DNA of 64,000 bases, from contig NC_030386.2 of the NCBI RefSeq assembly GCF_001625215.2, forward strand, positions 36,025,296 through 36,089,295, given 5' to 3'. The position numbers and the translations under genes were made by a program. The notes under the pieces were generated by a model. The model was not told the DNA's origin. It saw nothing but the letters and a program-made list of their open reading frames with translations, and did not search any database. Origin of the DNA: Daucus carota subsp. sativus. Its lineage: Eukaryota; Streptophyta; Magnoliopsida; Apiales; Apiaceae. Below, piece after piece: positions 1 through 10,694 of this stretch (position 1 is the stretch's first letter; every line of letters begins with the position of its first letter).

Positions 1-120
1 ATGGTAGAATACCCCTACTTTATGTCTTGAAAACATGAATTCAACCAAGTTTTAAATAAGTCAAGCCTTGAAAATTGAAATTATGGAGATATATTTGAAA
101 AACTATCATTAAATTAGTTT

Positions 121-198
121 TGAAAGTATAAATGGACAGATAAATAGGGACAAATTTTTACTTCCAAAATGGACAGATAAATAGGGACGGAGGGAGTA
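121..198. mobile_element. Stowaway-like MITE, right end only
   Basis: The end reads ...GGGACGGAGGGAG followed by TA, the mirror of the CTCCCTCCGTCCC end seen in complete copies. The motif GGACAGATAAATAGGGAC occurs twice within about 60 bp, as in the complete copy at 1160-1842. The left end is not in the window or is lost. Confidence 0.6.
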
Positions 199-1159
199 GT
201 AATGAACTCGGTTCCCTGCACAGTGGTCCACATCGGCTGGTTGATTGTTCATGTCAAAAAATGTCAAAATTAGGATTGTTTGACCTAATTTAAAAAATAT
301 ATTTATAATTTATGTATGAGAAGTTAGTTATAAGTGAGGGGTGATTTTTATTCTACAGATTTGGATAATTTTTTGGTATTTACAATTTATTGGATATAAA
401 AATTATTAATATGATAATAAATTATTATTAAAGTGGTCCTCTACATATTTGTATTCAAATTTCAAAAATAAAAATAAGTTACTAAAAAAGCAAAAATTTT
501 AATTTCTCAGGCTCTAACTTATAAATCGAAAAATGACTTATAAATTCAAACGATATGATCAATAAATTATTTCTAACTTATTAGTTCAAGCAAACACCAC
601 TTAAGTAATATACATTGCCGAAGATTAATGAAATAGATAATAATTTAGGTCAAGCTAAAAAAGCTAGTTAGTTATTTAATTAATCGACTCACCTTCTTTT
701 TATGTGGCTAACCTGTTTAGTTTGTCACATCAAGTCGATTGAATTCCACCAGGTATGATGAAGTGGTACCCGAAGCTGAGTCATTTCCACGGCTGAAAAG
801 CTTGGTTGAGTTGGTTGAGATGTGAACATTTCTTTCTCTAAATCCCAAGTTTTCCCTTTATTGTGACAAGATGAAATAACTGAACTAAACTTGTCAAGAT
901 GAATTTTTTTACTTTTTGTGAAAGAAATGTGTGGTAATGGATATGATAACAAAAGTGACATCTACATGTATCCACAATAAGGTAATTAGGTGGGTGGTGG
1001 ATATTCATAAATCGTGGCAAACTTATTTGTCTAACTACATTTTCATATATATATATCATGCACTAACCACCTGGTAAGTTCTCTATTTGTGAAAAGAACT
1101 CCACTCTTTTAATATATATATTATATTTGACGTGAATATAGACTTTTTTTTATCAGTTA

Positions 1160-1842
1160 CTCTCTCCGTCCCTATTTATCTGTCCACTTTGGAAGTAAAA
1201 ACTTGTCCCTATTTATCTGTCCATTTATATAACCAAAGCAAAATTTTTCATTTAATAACGTGAAGAGTCTTTGACTTTGTTCTTCTAGCTATAAATATCA
1301 TGACTATTATTCAATGGTTCATCAAATTTGTATTGGATAATGGAGTAATCCCACTAGTATTTTCCTACAACTAAGAGCATCTCCAGCAGCAGCTTAGCTC
1401 ATTCCTTAAATATAATATAAAATATTGGATCCTAGTGACTTAAGATAATAATAGCTATTCTCACCTCCAACAATATTCCTTATATTCATTCCTTATATAC
1501 TATTTTATTATTAAAAGTTACCATTATTGCAATAGGTGAAGAGAGAGAACATGTTTGTATTCAAAATTTATTATAAAATAAGATTTAGGAGAGGAGAGAG
1601 GTTCCCTAAAGATAAGGGATGGCTAGTGGATCTTAGTGATTTAGGGAATCACTAAGATACTGTTGGAGTGGATTATTTTCCCATATTCCTCATATTTTGG
1701 TTTAAGACTCCAAATAGAGAAGCTGCTGGAGTTGCTCTAAGGCCTTAAATAAGGATATTGATGGAAGTTTCTTATCAAACTTAAATTTTCTTAATGTGCG
1801 TGAAAATGTTAAAAGTGGACAGATAAATAGGGACGGAGGGAG
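1160..1842. mobile_element. Stowaway-like MITE (Tc1/mariner type) with nested element
   Basis: The ends are CTCTCTCCGTCCC and GGGACGGAGGGAG, inverted copies of one another, each flanked by TA (1158-1159 and 1843-1844), the TA target-site duplication typical of Tc1/mariner-derived Stowaway MITEs. The sub-terminal motif CTATTTATCTGTCCA is repeated in inverted orientation at both ends. The element is enlarged by a Tourist-like MITE at 1375-1737. No transposase frame is present, so it is non-autonomous. Confidence 0.75.
1375..1737. mobile_element. Tourist-like MITE (PIF/Harbinger type) nested in Stowaway-like MITE
   Basis: Terminal inverted repeats GAGCATCTCCAGCAGCAGC and GCTGCTGGAGTTGCTC are flanked on both sides by TAA, the 3-bp TWA duplication typical of PIF/Harbinger. 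It is about 363 bp and non-coding. Similar ends occur at 19413-20053 and 37231-46793 in this window. Confidence 0.75.
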
Positions 1843-2376
1843 TATCATACTAAAATATCCTGTTTTTTACTCTAATCCCCTTATTTGATCATATTGACTA
1901 TGTTTGGTTTGTCTTGTTTTCTAAAATAAATTATTTATCTTTCAAAAGATATGTGAATATGTTGATTTTTTAAATAAATAATTTATTTTTATAAATAATA
2001 AATATTCAATATCCATTAAATATTTATTATTATAAATATTCTATAAATATTAATTTTTCTGAAATAAAATCTTTTTTTACCTTGGTGACTCATAACTCGT
2101 GGAGACCAAGGTACGAGACATGGAGGCAGCAACCCATGTGAGACCACCTATATACTAAATAAAAAAACAGATCTTTACACGCAAATCATAGGACTTTGGT
2201 GTCCCCAAAGTTATATCGACCACCAAAGTGAAATTAAAGAAAAAGAAAAATATATGGAAAAATTATAATTACACACAGTAACACACGTTATAGTACACTT
2301 GCTTTGCCGACTCATCCGCAGGGGGAAAAAAAGTTGAAAATGCGTTTAAAGTTACTTTTTCAAAAGAAAAAAAATA

Positions 2377-2638
2377 CTCCCTCCGTCCCTTTTTACTTGT
2401 CCCTTTTGAAAAAATAACGCATCTTAAGAAAATGTTAGGTGGATATCTTGTTTTCATACATATCCCTAATAAATGTGATGAATTAGATAAAGTTGTGTAT
2501 ATATATATGCTAGTCAAACATTAGAAGTTGTTACATTTTGAAAAAACATACAAAAAGTTGCTTTGAAAAGAGAAGTGGACAAGTAATTTGGGACAAAATT
2601 TTTTTTCAAAAGGGACATGTAAAAGGGGACGGAGGGAG
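2377..2638. mobile_element. Stowaway-like MITE
   Basis: CTCCCTCCGTCCC and GGGACGGAGGGAG ends are flanked by TA on both sides (2375-2376 and 2639-2640). The sub-terminal TTACTTGTCCC and GGGACATGTAAAA stretches are inverted copies. The element is about 262 bp with no coding capacity. Confidence 0.75.
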
Positions 2639-2877
2639 TACTGAAATTAGATAGGGTTCCTTTTCTACTCTCAGTCATTTACAGTACTGAAAAGAGGGCA
2701 TTAATTATATAGAAAAATAAAAAAGTTAGGAATCTCGAATAGTTGAAATGTTGGAACTTACACGCAAAGAGCGAAACATATGTTCAGAATTAAGTATGTT
2801 TATTTATTGTTATTATTATTTTATGAAATGTGATGAATGAAACTGGTAGGCAAAGGCACCTGATTATTAATTGAATA

Positions 2878-3137
2878 CTCCCTCCGTTTCAAAATACATG
2901 TCCACCTTAGAAAAAAAGTTTTGTTTCAAAATACTTGTCCACTTCAACTTTCAATGCAAATTTATATTTCCAAAATCAACTCTCCTCCACATATTTCAAA
3001 TTTATATTTCCAAGATCAACTCTATACCACATATTAGGTTCAATTAATGACTTATTACACCTCTTTTTTCTCAAAATCCACTTTTCTTAAACTATGTGAT
3101 TTTTTGAAAGTGGACAAGTAATTTGAAACGGAGGGAG
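2878..3137. mobile_element. Stowaway-like MITE
   Basis: Ends CTCCCTCCGTTTC and GAAACGGAGGGAG are flanked by TA. The sub-terminal CTTGTCCACTT and AGTGGACAAGT are inverted copies. The element is about 260 bp, non-coding, and ends about 430 bp upstream of the HIPP start codon. The copy at 36897-37146 is a close relative with the same GTTTCAA-type ends. Confidence 0.75.
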
Positions 3138-3434
3138 TAATATTTTGGATTGTCTGGTTAAGAAATCTGGCTGCCTCTAAATTGGAATAACCCTATAAAA
3201 TAAGGGCGCTAAGATCAAGTGATATAAATAAATAAAAGAGGCCCCTCCTTGTATTAGTTAGTGCCTTAGTGGCTCTGCATGTGCTCTGCAATCACAGAGA
3301 AAGGCTTTTGCTTTATACTATGAATAATAAATTATATTATTATTATTATTAAATTATTAGTAATATTTAATAATTCTACCGTCCATTCCCAAAATTCCAT
3401 GCAATCAGCAGTTGATTCATCACCTTTATTCCGT

Positions 3435-3444
3435 GTATAAATAT
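3435..3444 (+). promoter_or_regulatory. Probable TATA box of the HIPP gene
   Basis: TATAAATATA lies about 130 bp upstream of the start codon at 3566, and a CT-rich leader follows, as in many plant promoters. The call rests on motif and spacing only. Confidence 0.45.
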
Positions 3445-3565
3445 AACGCATCATTCTGATTCATACCTCCCTCTTCCCCTCTTTCACTCATCTCACTACA
3501 ATTAATCCTTTGAGATTATATTTTTGAGGTTCTTGTGAATTTGGTTATTAACATTTTTAGAGACA

Positions 3566-4990
3566 ATGGGTGAAGAAGCTAAGCAGGTTTGTGAGCATGT
3601 ATTAATGCTATTAAATCCTGATTAATATATTAATTGGTGATTAATTAACATGTGTATATATGTTTATAGGAACAAGAACAAGCTCCGGTAGAAGTGAAAG
3701 TGGAGGAGAAGAAAGAAGAAGAAAAGAAAGAGGAGGAAAAGAAAGAAGAAGCGAAGCCACCTGCTCCAGTTGTGCTGTTTGTGGATTTGCATTGTGTTGG
3801 ATGTGCCAAGAAAATTGAGAGGTCCATTATGAGGATGAGAGGTACACTAGGATGCTGCATTTAGACCAGACTATTAATTAATTAATTAATCATTTGCGAT
3901 AAATTAATTAATTAATCATTAATGATAAATTAACGTTTATTGGATTATTGAAATTACAGGAGTTGAAGGGGTTATTATTGATATGGGGCAGAACCAAGTG
4001 ACAATAAAGGGATTAGTGGAGCCTCAGGCCATTTGCACCAAGATTATGAAGAAAACTAAGAGAAGAGCTAAGGTTTTGTCCCCACTCCCTGCTGCTGAGG
4101 GTGAACCCATACCTGAAGTTGTTGCTTCACAGGTATGTGTTTTATATTAAAATCTCGTTCTCGTTCCTAAATCCTAATTCTATTAATCGGGTTGAAATGT
4201 CGTGATCTAAATAACGCCTTCTTCTCGTTGCATACATATCTGATAGTATACTCTATATTACTGCAAGGTCTCAGTATTTTTTCCTCTTAAATATTCAGGT
4301 GAGTGAATCAAGTACCGTGGAGCTTAATGTCAACATGCATTGTGAAGCCTGTGCACTCCAACTTAAGAAGAAAATACTCAAAATGAAAGGTATAGTTTTT
4401 GAAATGTTTATGTTCCGTTTCGATTTTTGCTCATCTCGTGACATTAATATTATTGACATGTGACATTTTATTAGCTTATTTAATCAATTTTATTATATAT
4501 CTTAATTGCAGGAGTGAGAACAGTAGAAACTGAGCTGAGTTCAGGGAAAGTAACCGTAACAGGAACAATGGACGGAGAAAAGCTGGTAGATTACGTCTAC
4601 AGACGCACCAAAAAACAAGCGAAAATCGTGCCACAACCCGAACCCGAACCCGAAAAGCCGGCAGAAGAACCGGCAAAGCCGGAGGAGGAGAAGCCACCGG
4701 CTGCCGAAGAAAAGAAAGAAGAAGGTGGCGGTGAAGAGAAAAAAGAAGGCGAAGCTGCTGCAGCCGCACCACCACCACTGCCTGAAGAAGCAAAGAAAGA
4801 CGGCGGTGACGTGGCGGCGGAGGCGGAGGCGAAGGAGGAAGAGATAGTGATGGTGAACACAATCAACGGTGAACCAATGATGCAGAGAATGATGTACAGT
4901 AGTTACTATCAGCCGGTTTACATGATTGAGAGAATCCCAGCTCCTCAGTTGTTTTCGGATGAAAATCCAAATGCGTGCGTTATTTCGTAA
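3566..4990 (+). CDS. Heavy-metal-associated isoprenylated plant protein (two HMA domains)
   Basis: Predicted 311-residue protein from five exons: 3566-3586, 3670-3841, 3960-4132, 4299-4389 and 4512-4990; all junctions are GT-AG and keep frame. After a Lys/Glu-rich N-terminus comes an HMA domain with the metal-binding motif LHCVGC (about residues 42-105), then a second HMA with MHCEAC (about 125-190). A long Glu/Lys/Pro/Ala-rich linker follows, and the C-terminus is CVIS, a CaaX box for prenylation. This is the HIPP architecture; family members bind metals such as Cd, Cu or Zn and are held at membranes or in the nucleus. The metal bound here cannot be read from sequence. Three of the four introns split the protein within or beside the HMA domains. 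A second HMA gene lies about 2.9 kb downstream on the same strand. Confidence 0.93.
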
Positions 4991-6083
4991 AAATATATTA
5001 TTATAAATAAAGATGTTTTATTGGTTGATCGCTAAATCAGTTGGTATAGGTGTATAGCTGTGCGGTTATATGTAGCTATATATATGTGATTGGTGGTGGT
5101 GTGCGTTTACTTACATTTGTATAAGTGGATGTCGATGTGATATTTTTGGAGAAACATCGATACATATGTATGCTCTACTTTATGTAATAATTTTCGATCT
5201 TATATATATATTACATTACGGAGTCTGTTGCATTCACCATTGCTTAATTTGGCTGGAGATGTGCCCAAGTAATAATGAAGAAGTCTAGTTTGAGAATGGT
5301 AGAGAAATGATGAAAGATGAAGTACGAAATTTTGACAAAGATCACAAGTTAAGTATAAATAAATTAAAATGGAAAGAAGAAGAACTAAAAATTTTATTTT
5401 ATTTTTTTCAATAAGTTGTTTAAAAAAACTTTCAAATTATCAATTTTACGGGATGCGGAAAGGAACGAGGTGTTCGTTCCAGAGCTACTCTAAATCTAAA
5501 TATGAACACCCAATACAAGGTTCTCGTCAAACATGAACAAACGCTCCACTGTTTGATCGTCTTTTATAACATTCACGAATATGAGATGCATGGTGGTGGA
5601 CACAATTTGGGAACAATCCTATTTTATTCTTTTAATTAATTATAATAATATATATTTTAAATAAAAGGACTATGATTTAATAGTTATAAGTATTTGCCAA
5701 AAGTAAATCTGATTAATTGAGTTACGAGATTCATACATAATTATTGACTTCAGACTAAAACTCAAGTTCAGGAATCTTATATGTCGTGTAAACTTTTTCC
5801 TTATATGAATTATCTCATATATTCGGTTTTCTAAAAGAGATAAAAGGAGAATTGTAATTTATTTAAATTTAGCTAAAAGAATTTAAAAGGGCGTTCATAT
5901 TTAACTCATACAAGACAAATTACTTAATTAACTTTTGTATTCTCACCTGCTTAGTGAGTATTTCTTTTTCTTAATGTTCAACTGTTTTGTCCTTGCAAAA
6001 AAAAAAAACTGTTTTGTTTCACATGGTGGGTCAAAGGGAATCTCAAGCTTGGGTGTGTTTGGGAATTTTTATGAAATATAATG

Positions 6084-6290
6084 GGGTCGTTTGGGTTAAC
6101 TTAAAAGAAGTGAGAAGTGGATAGAAGTAAAAAGTAAATAAGTTAATAAAGTGTTTGGGAAAGAAGCAGAAACTATGAGAGGGAAGCTAGTATTCTCAAC
6201 TTCTTATAAGTGCTTTTACTTCTTTACACAAACGGGTCAAGAGAAGCAGAAACTAGAAACAGCTTCTACTTCTCTCAACCAAACAAGCCC
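6084..6290. mobile_element. Probable MITE with GGGCTTGTTTGG-type ends
   Basis: The left end GGGTCGTTTGGGTTAACTT and the inverted right end GGGCTTGTTTGGTTGAGAG match imperfectly, and AGAAGTGAGAAG/AGAAGTAGAAG stretches continue the similarity inward. No target-site duplication is clear, so the superfamily (hAT or Mutator-like) is left open. Confidence 0.4.
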
Positions 6291-6449
6291 AGAGACTTGT
6301 TTTCAAGTAAATATACAGGCACATATAACAGTTTATAAATTTAAATATTTGTAAGATTATTAATATCTCTTATTTTTCTTATAAATAAAAATATAAATTT
6401 TATGAATAAATTAAATTAACCCAGTCATGATTAAATGTACAAGACTATA

Positions 6450-6891
6450 CTACCTCTGTCTCATACCTTTTTTCTTTTGCATTACTTGATACCTCTTATA
6501 AAGTACTTGCTGGTTGCTCTATTATACAAGACGTTTGATCTTTTACACGTAAGTTTAGATACTTTGATTATATAAAAAATATTAATATTTTTATAATTTT
6601 TTTTCTTAAATAAAAATGTAATATAAATATTATTATTAAGAAGCATAAAATTTAAAAAGGGAATGATAAATAAGCTCCACATTTTACTATTTAAGCTCCA
6701 AATCCAAAATTTACTCATATTTACTATTTAAAAATTGAACTGGAGCTTAAATAGTAAAATTTGGAGCTTATTTATCAATTTCCTTTAAAAAATACTGATT
6801 TTAAACATATAGTCAGACTTCTTAAAAATAAAATATGTGTAAAAAGTCCAACGTCCTATATAATATATATAGATCAATGGATCAGAGGGGG
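6450..6891. mobile_element. Degenerate Stowaway-like element containing a fold-back MITE
   Basis: The ends CTACCTCTGTC and the inverted CCCCCTCTGATC are decayed versions of the CTCCCTCCGTCCC end, each next to TA. Inner AT-rich sequence resembles the copy at 46941-47194 (CTTATAAAG-type motif with long A/T runs). An inverted-repeat MITE occupies the middle (6654-6788). Confidence 0.4.
6654..6788. mobile_element. Small fold-back MITE
   Basis: About 45 bp at each end are near-perfect inverted copies: GATAAATAAGCTCCA...TTTACTATTTAAGCTCCA on the left mirrors the right arm. The central loop is about 40 bp. The whole unit of about 135 bp would fold as a single hairpin. Confidence 0.6.
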
Positions 6892-6932
6892 TATAGTTTT
6901 GTAACTTAAATTTGATTGCCCCAACCCCCACT

Positions 6933-7078
6933 TAATCTGATAAAAGGAATTAAAAATACAATCAATTTAGTACATGAGATTAAACTCATTTACTAATTCA
7001 TCATTTAATCTGATAAATAAAATTAAAATAAAGACAATTTAGTACATCAGATTAAACTCATTTACTACTTTCATTGTG
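6933..7078. repeat. 73-bp tandem duplication
   Basis: Two head-to-tail copies (6933-7005 and 7006-7078) both begin TAATCTGATAAA and contain CAATTTAGTACAT followed by GATTAAACTCATTTACTA. The copies differ at scattered bases, so this is not a very recent duplication. Confidence 0.7.
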
Positions 7079-7810
7079 ACACAATTATTTGAATTATATA
7101 TTAGGACTTCCTGACATTTTCTAGTGAATGTATACACAGAGCTAAACAAATTATATTTTTTTCTAACGTGAGCTAAATTATTCTTTAGCAGGAAAACTAA
7201 TAAGAGAATGGACACAAATTTGACTTCCTAAACGACCAGGAAAAATCACATGCATGCACATAAGATATACCAGTATCTGTATAGTTTAAAGCAGTTCCCA
7301 GATGAACTTCATTGCTAAGCAAGAAAGGCAGCTTTCCACATGGGGTGAAATTTATCTACAAAAAAGAGCCTTTGTTGAGCATGTAATTAAAGCGGATAAA
7401 ATGGAGATGTTGTACAAGCAGAGACATTGATGACTCATCTTTCCACTACTACAAACTAAAAGAATGCATGTCATTGAACCTGTGCCATTCATATTTTGTG
7501 AACTAATACTTACTGCTACTGAACATCAGAACATGCATGCATGCGACCCGGACAAAAGTGGATAAAGAAATGAGATATAGAATGTTAAAGCTAATTAAAG
7601 GTCTCATTACTCAACTGATCCTACTCACATCTTCACTTTCAAGTCCTAACGAATCTCTTAAGGCTTTCTCCAAAGTATTGTATTAAATTCTCTGGTCGAT
7701 CTACAATCCACTGTATATAAAGCAGTTTGAGCATAAAATGCAGAAACATGAGGTTTGAATGCACCCATGCAAGCTACTTGCTCAAGACATAGACATGCAT
7801 ACACTATAGT

Positions 7811-7820
7811 TATATAAATA
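7811..7820 (+). promoter_or_regulatory. Probable TATA box of the single-HMA gene
   Basis: TATATAAATA lies about 50 bp upstream of the start codon at 7872, leaving room for only a short leader. Surrounding AT-rich sequence makes the exact box uncertain. Confidence 0.35.
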
Positions 7821-7871
7821 TATAGTATAAATATTTTTGATAGATTATTGTACAGGAAAGTCGAGAAAAGA

Positions 7872-8597
7872 ATGGCGGATATGCAAATTGTTCCGGCAGG
7901 AGAAGTGGAGAAGAAGGTAGAGGCCCAGTACGTGGAAATGAAGGTGCCTCTTTATTCATATGGCTGTGAGAAGAAAATCAAGAAAGCCTTAGCCCATCTT
8001 AAAGGTGAGCTTGCTTTCTTCTACTTGATCCTGATAATGGACAGGTCGATCTAGTGAGGGGCACCGCCATTGTCCCCTCAAATCATCATAATAAATTTTT
8101 TAAATTTGAAATTATAAGGTTGTGTTTCGAAAATTTGTTTGGTGCCTTCGAAATAAACGATGGTTCATCTAGATTTTGTTGACGATGAAAATATCTGTCA
8201 GAGTTATAATCTGTTATATTTGTTGACAAATATGAATCTTCTCAAATGTATTTGGACAGGAATATACTCGATAGAAGTGAATTTTGAGGAACAAAAAGTG
8301 ACCGTATGGGGAATATGCAACAAGTACGATGTGTTAGATACCATAAGGAACAAGAGGAAAGATGCTCTGTTCTGGAATGCAGAAGACAATCTAGTCTTGA
8401 AACAACAAGAAGACAAGGACACAGAACCAGAAGAAGAGCAAGACACAATAGCAGCTGAAGCAGCCCATTCATTTTCATCTTCTTCACTCCGTAGAAAAGC
8501 GAAAAAATTAGTGCCACCTTTGACTTTGATTAGGTGCAGCTCGTCTTTGAGTTGGAAAGCTTGGAAGAAAGTGTTTATCAGATCTTACTCATTCTAA
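7872..8597 (+). CDS. Small HMA-like protein with a degenerate metal site
   Basis: Predicted 156 residues from two exons, 7872-8004 and 8260-8597 (GT-AG, phase 1). The start ATG opens MADMQIVPAG; no other in-frame ATG precedes it in the exon. Residues about 18-80 resemble an HMA domain (VEMKVPLYSYGCEKKIKKAL, then the beta strand EVNFEEQKVTVWG), but the usual MxCxxC is replaced by LYSYGC: the first cysteine position is Ser and only the second is kept. The rest is a Glu/Gln-rich stretch and a basic Ser-rich tail ending in RSYSF, so there is no CaaX box. The intron falls after the first helix, exactly as in the HIPP gene upstream (phase-1 Gly codon), which supports common descent. Strong metal binding is doubtful; a protein-binding role is inference. 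Confidence 0.85.
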
Positions 8598-10420
8598 GCT
8601 CTAAGCTTCTAGTTTTGTTTAATAAGGTCCCATTCAATTTTGTTTAAATATGTATTTATCTTTGAAATTATGTCTTAAACATAAATGCGAGACCTCAACT
8701 AAACTTTTCTTGTCAAGCACTACCGCAAGTATTTGTAAATGTACTTCTATGTGTACTTCTGCAGTTTTTGCCAGAGAATAAATTTGGGAAAAATCTTTTG
8801 AGCTCTAAATTGACTAATATGTTAAAATAATTGTTCCATTTCCGATTTATTTAAGCCGTTTTTATTGTAGTGAAAACTGTGTTTATAAGACCGACCGGAT
8901 TGCTTGTCGAATTGATTGCGGGACCTGAAGGAGTATGAATAGTGTTAACTGCAGGCTTCATGACTGCACCAACTTATAAAATCTGGTTATGAAAATCTTT
9001 CACATTTAGTTGTCATCAACTACCACATGTTCTTCCCATGCCACTTGTTCTTGATATTTATGCGGTTATGCATATTTAAATAAATTAATCAGACATATAT
9101 ATGCACAAATGTACAGATATACCATAGAGGCAGAGAGGGGGAGATGATGAGGGTGGGACAAATAGTGGAAATCCTGGAAGAATACAGAGCGTTGATGCTA
9201 CTGTTAAGACAAGAGCTGCTGGTGTTGATTCGGTCGCGTTTTTCTGCCACCGCTGCTGCACCTCCCTCAGATTCAGGATCAACCGCTACTCATTTTCTTG
9301 TTTACTTCTGAACTACTCTTCCATTTTTCTTTCTTTTGTAGGAATTGGATTATCCGAATTATACTGTTGTCCTTGTTTCCAGTAATTCTTGCATTTGTTT
9401 ACGCAGTCTCATGATTTGTGAGACAAATGAACAAAGGAGAAAATAAGTTGGAGTAATAGAAGATTGAATCACATATCACCAGAAGTCATATTGCAAACCA
9501 ATTATCATGCATATAACAGCAAAAGTATTAAATTAGTTTCAGAATTGCATGACAATGCAATGCTTGATAGTGCAGAGATTATTGTAGTGTGAGACACTAG
9601 ACTCTGTTAGTTAAGACCTCTTTCAGCCCTGCGAATATAACGAAATTAACGCGAGATTTTAGTTGAATTTATAGCTGAAAATGACGACGAGTGGAAATAG
9701 AAACCAAGCACGTACTGGTTATCAAACTCATTGCAATTTTTCTTTTTAGTTTAGTCATGTTCGGGACTGCTTGATCACATCACAGTCATTGGCTTCATTG
9801 GCTTCAATCTGATCAAAGTCATGCAGTTGATCAAGAATTGATTGATCATGTTCATGGCTATTAACTAAACCGATTTTTCTTTATAGTCAGGTTTAAGTTT
9901 ATAAAGTTGCCAACACCAATGTTTCTATGAAAAAGAGAGTTAATTTAAAAAAATTTAATAGATAATTAATAAAAGGAAAATATCCCGAAGTTGACCTCAC
10001 AAATCTTCGTTAAATTATTAATGAAAAATTGAATAAGTTTGGGGTGCAAAAAGAGACCGTTATTTAAGTCTTAGATTATTTTATTTTATAATAGTTTTTA
10101 ATTGATAATAATTTTACAATTACTCGATGATTTTATAAAACATTGATTAATCAATAATAAATTACGATTAATTATCGATTTTAATAAAATTATTAAATAT
10201 AGAATATTTTTAACAAAAAAACTCATTACTTAGTAGCAAGGCATTTAGAAATAATTTTGGTCGGTAACCAATGACCCAAAAGGCAAAAACGTAATTTGGT
10301 GAAAATACAGGGGCAGTTTAGCAAATGAAAGATTAGAACACGAAAAGTCCAAAAAGGAGCGATTCGGTTCGAGTGACAACTGACAAGTGACAACCCGACT
10401 CACCACCACTTTGAATCTCC
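8598..10420. other. Intergenic region with one small ORF
   Basis: AT-rich spacer between the HMA-like gene and the long five-exon gene. The only coding-like stretch is the small ORF at 9144-9311. The part from 9900 to 10260 is extremely AT-rich and featureless. Confidence 0.6.
9144..9311 (+). CDS. Candidate 55-residue small protein, unknown function
   Basis: An ATG-to-TGA frame of 55 codons stands out from the AT-rich surroundings by its higher GC and non-repetitive content. The protein starts MMRVGQIVEILEEYRALMLL, an amphipathic leucine-rich helix, continues into LRQELLVLIRSRFSATAAA, and ends with a Ser/Thr/Pro-rich tail. A TATA-like TATTTAAATAAATT lies about 80 bp upstream of the ATG. No signal peptide is evident and I do not recognise the family; it lacks the DVL/ROT-type C-terminal motif. 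It could be a real small peptide gene or chance; conservation in related genomes would decide. Confidence 0.4.
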   Translation: MMRVGQIVEILEEYRALMLLLRQELLVLIRSRFSATAAAPPSDSGSTATHFLVYF

Positions 10421-10430
10421 ATATATATAT
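10419..10430 (+). promoter_or_regulatory. Probable TATA box and leader intron of the five-exon gene
   Basis: CCATATATATATAG lies about 270 bp upstream of the ATG at 10695. The leader probably contains an intron from about 10474 (CAG|GTAATATC) to 10668 (TTTGTAG), with a CT-rich 5' part. Both calls are by motif only. Confidence 0.4.
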
Positions 10431-10694
10431 AGAAAGAAATTAAAATAAACGTGCTTTCTGCGTTCTCTTTCAGGTAATATCTCTCTCCCTCTCTCTGTAA
10501 TCTTGTTATGTTATCTGCTCATATCTTATCATAATCTTGGTTACATGTATAATATGTTGTTGCCCTTGTCAATATTTCTTATAATGAATGTTGTATTTCA
10601 AGTTTTTGGTGTACTTTTCTTGATGGTTGTTGTTCTTTTAAGTGTTTGATTTGTGATCAAATTTGTAGGGTTTAAAATCTGACTAGTTGAGTTA

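Larger units (their letters stand above)
1..3430. other. MITE-rich intergenic region
   Basis: No convincing gene is visible. The stretch is very AT-rich and carries four Stowaway-like MITE copies or ends and one Tourist-like MITE, listed separately. The remaining sequence (about 200-1150 and 1845-2375) is plain AT-rich spacer. Open frames seen here are short and overlap the MITE ends or AT-rich DNA. Confidence 0.7.
4991..7810. other. Intergenic region between the two HMA genes
   Basis: AT-rich spacer. It holds a probable MITE (6084-6290), a degenerate Stowaway-like element with a fold-back MITE inside it (6450-6891), and a 73-bp tandem duplication (6933-7078). I see no gene; the short frames present are not coding-like. 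Confidence 0.6.

Noticed and set aside
4476-4866. Long antisense open frames across HIPP exon 5
   Set aside because: They arise from the GC-rich, Glu/Lys/Pro-coding sequence of the HIPP exon; the products are low-complexity Ser/Ala or Leu/Pro runs with no family.
5020-5065. tRNA-like A-box (GCTAAATCAGTTGGTATAGG)
   Set aside because: No acceptor stem or T-arm can be paired around it; the sequence is the 3' flank of the HIPP gene.
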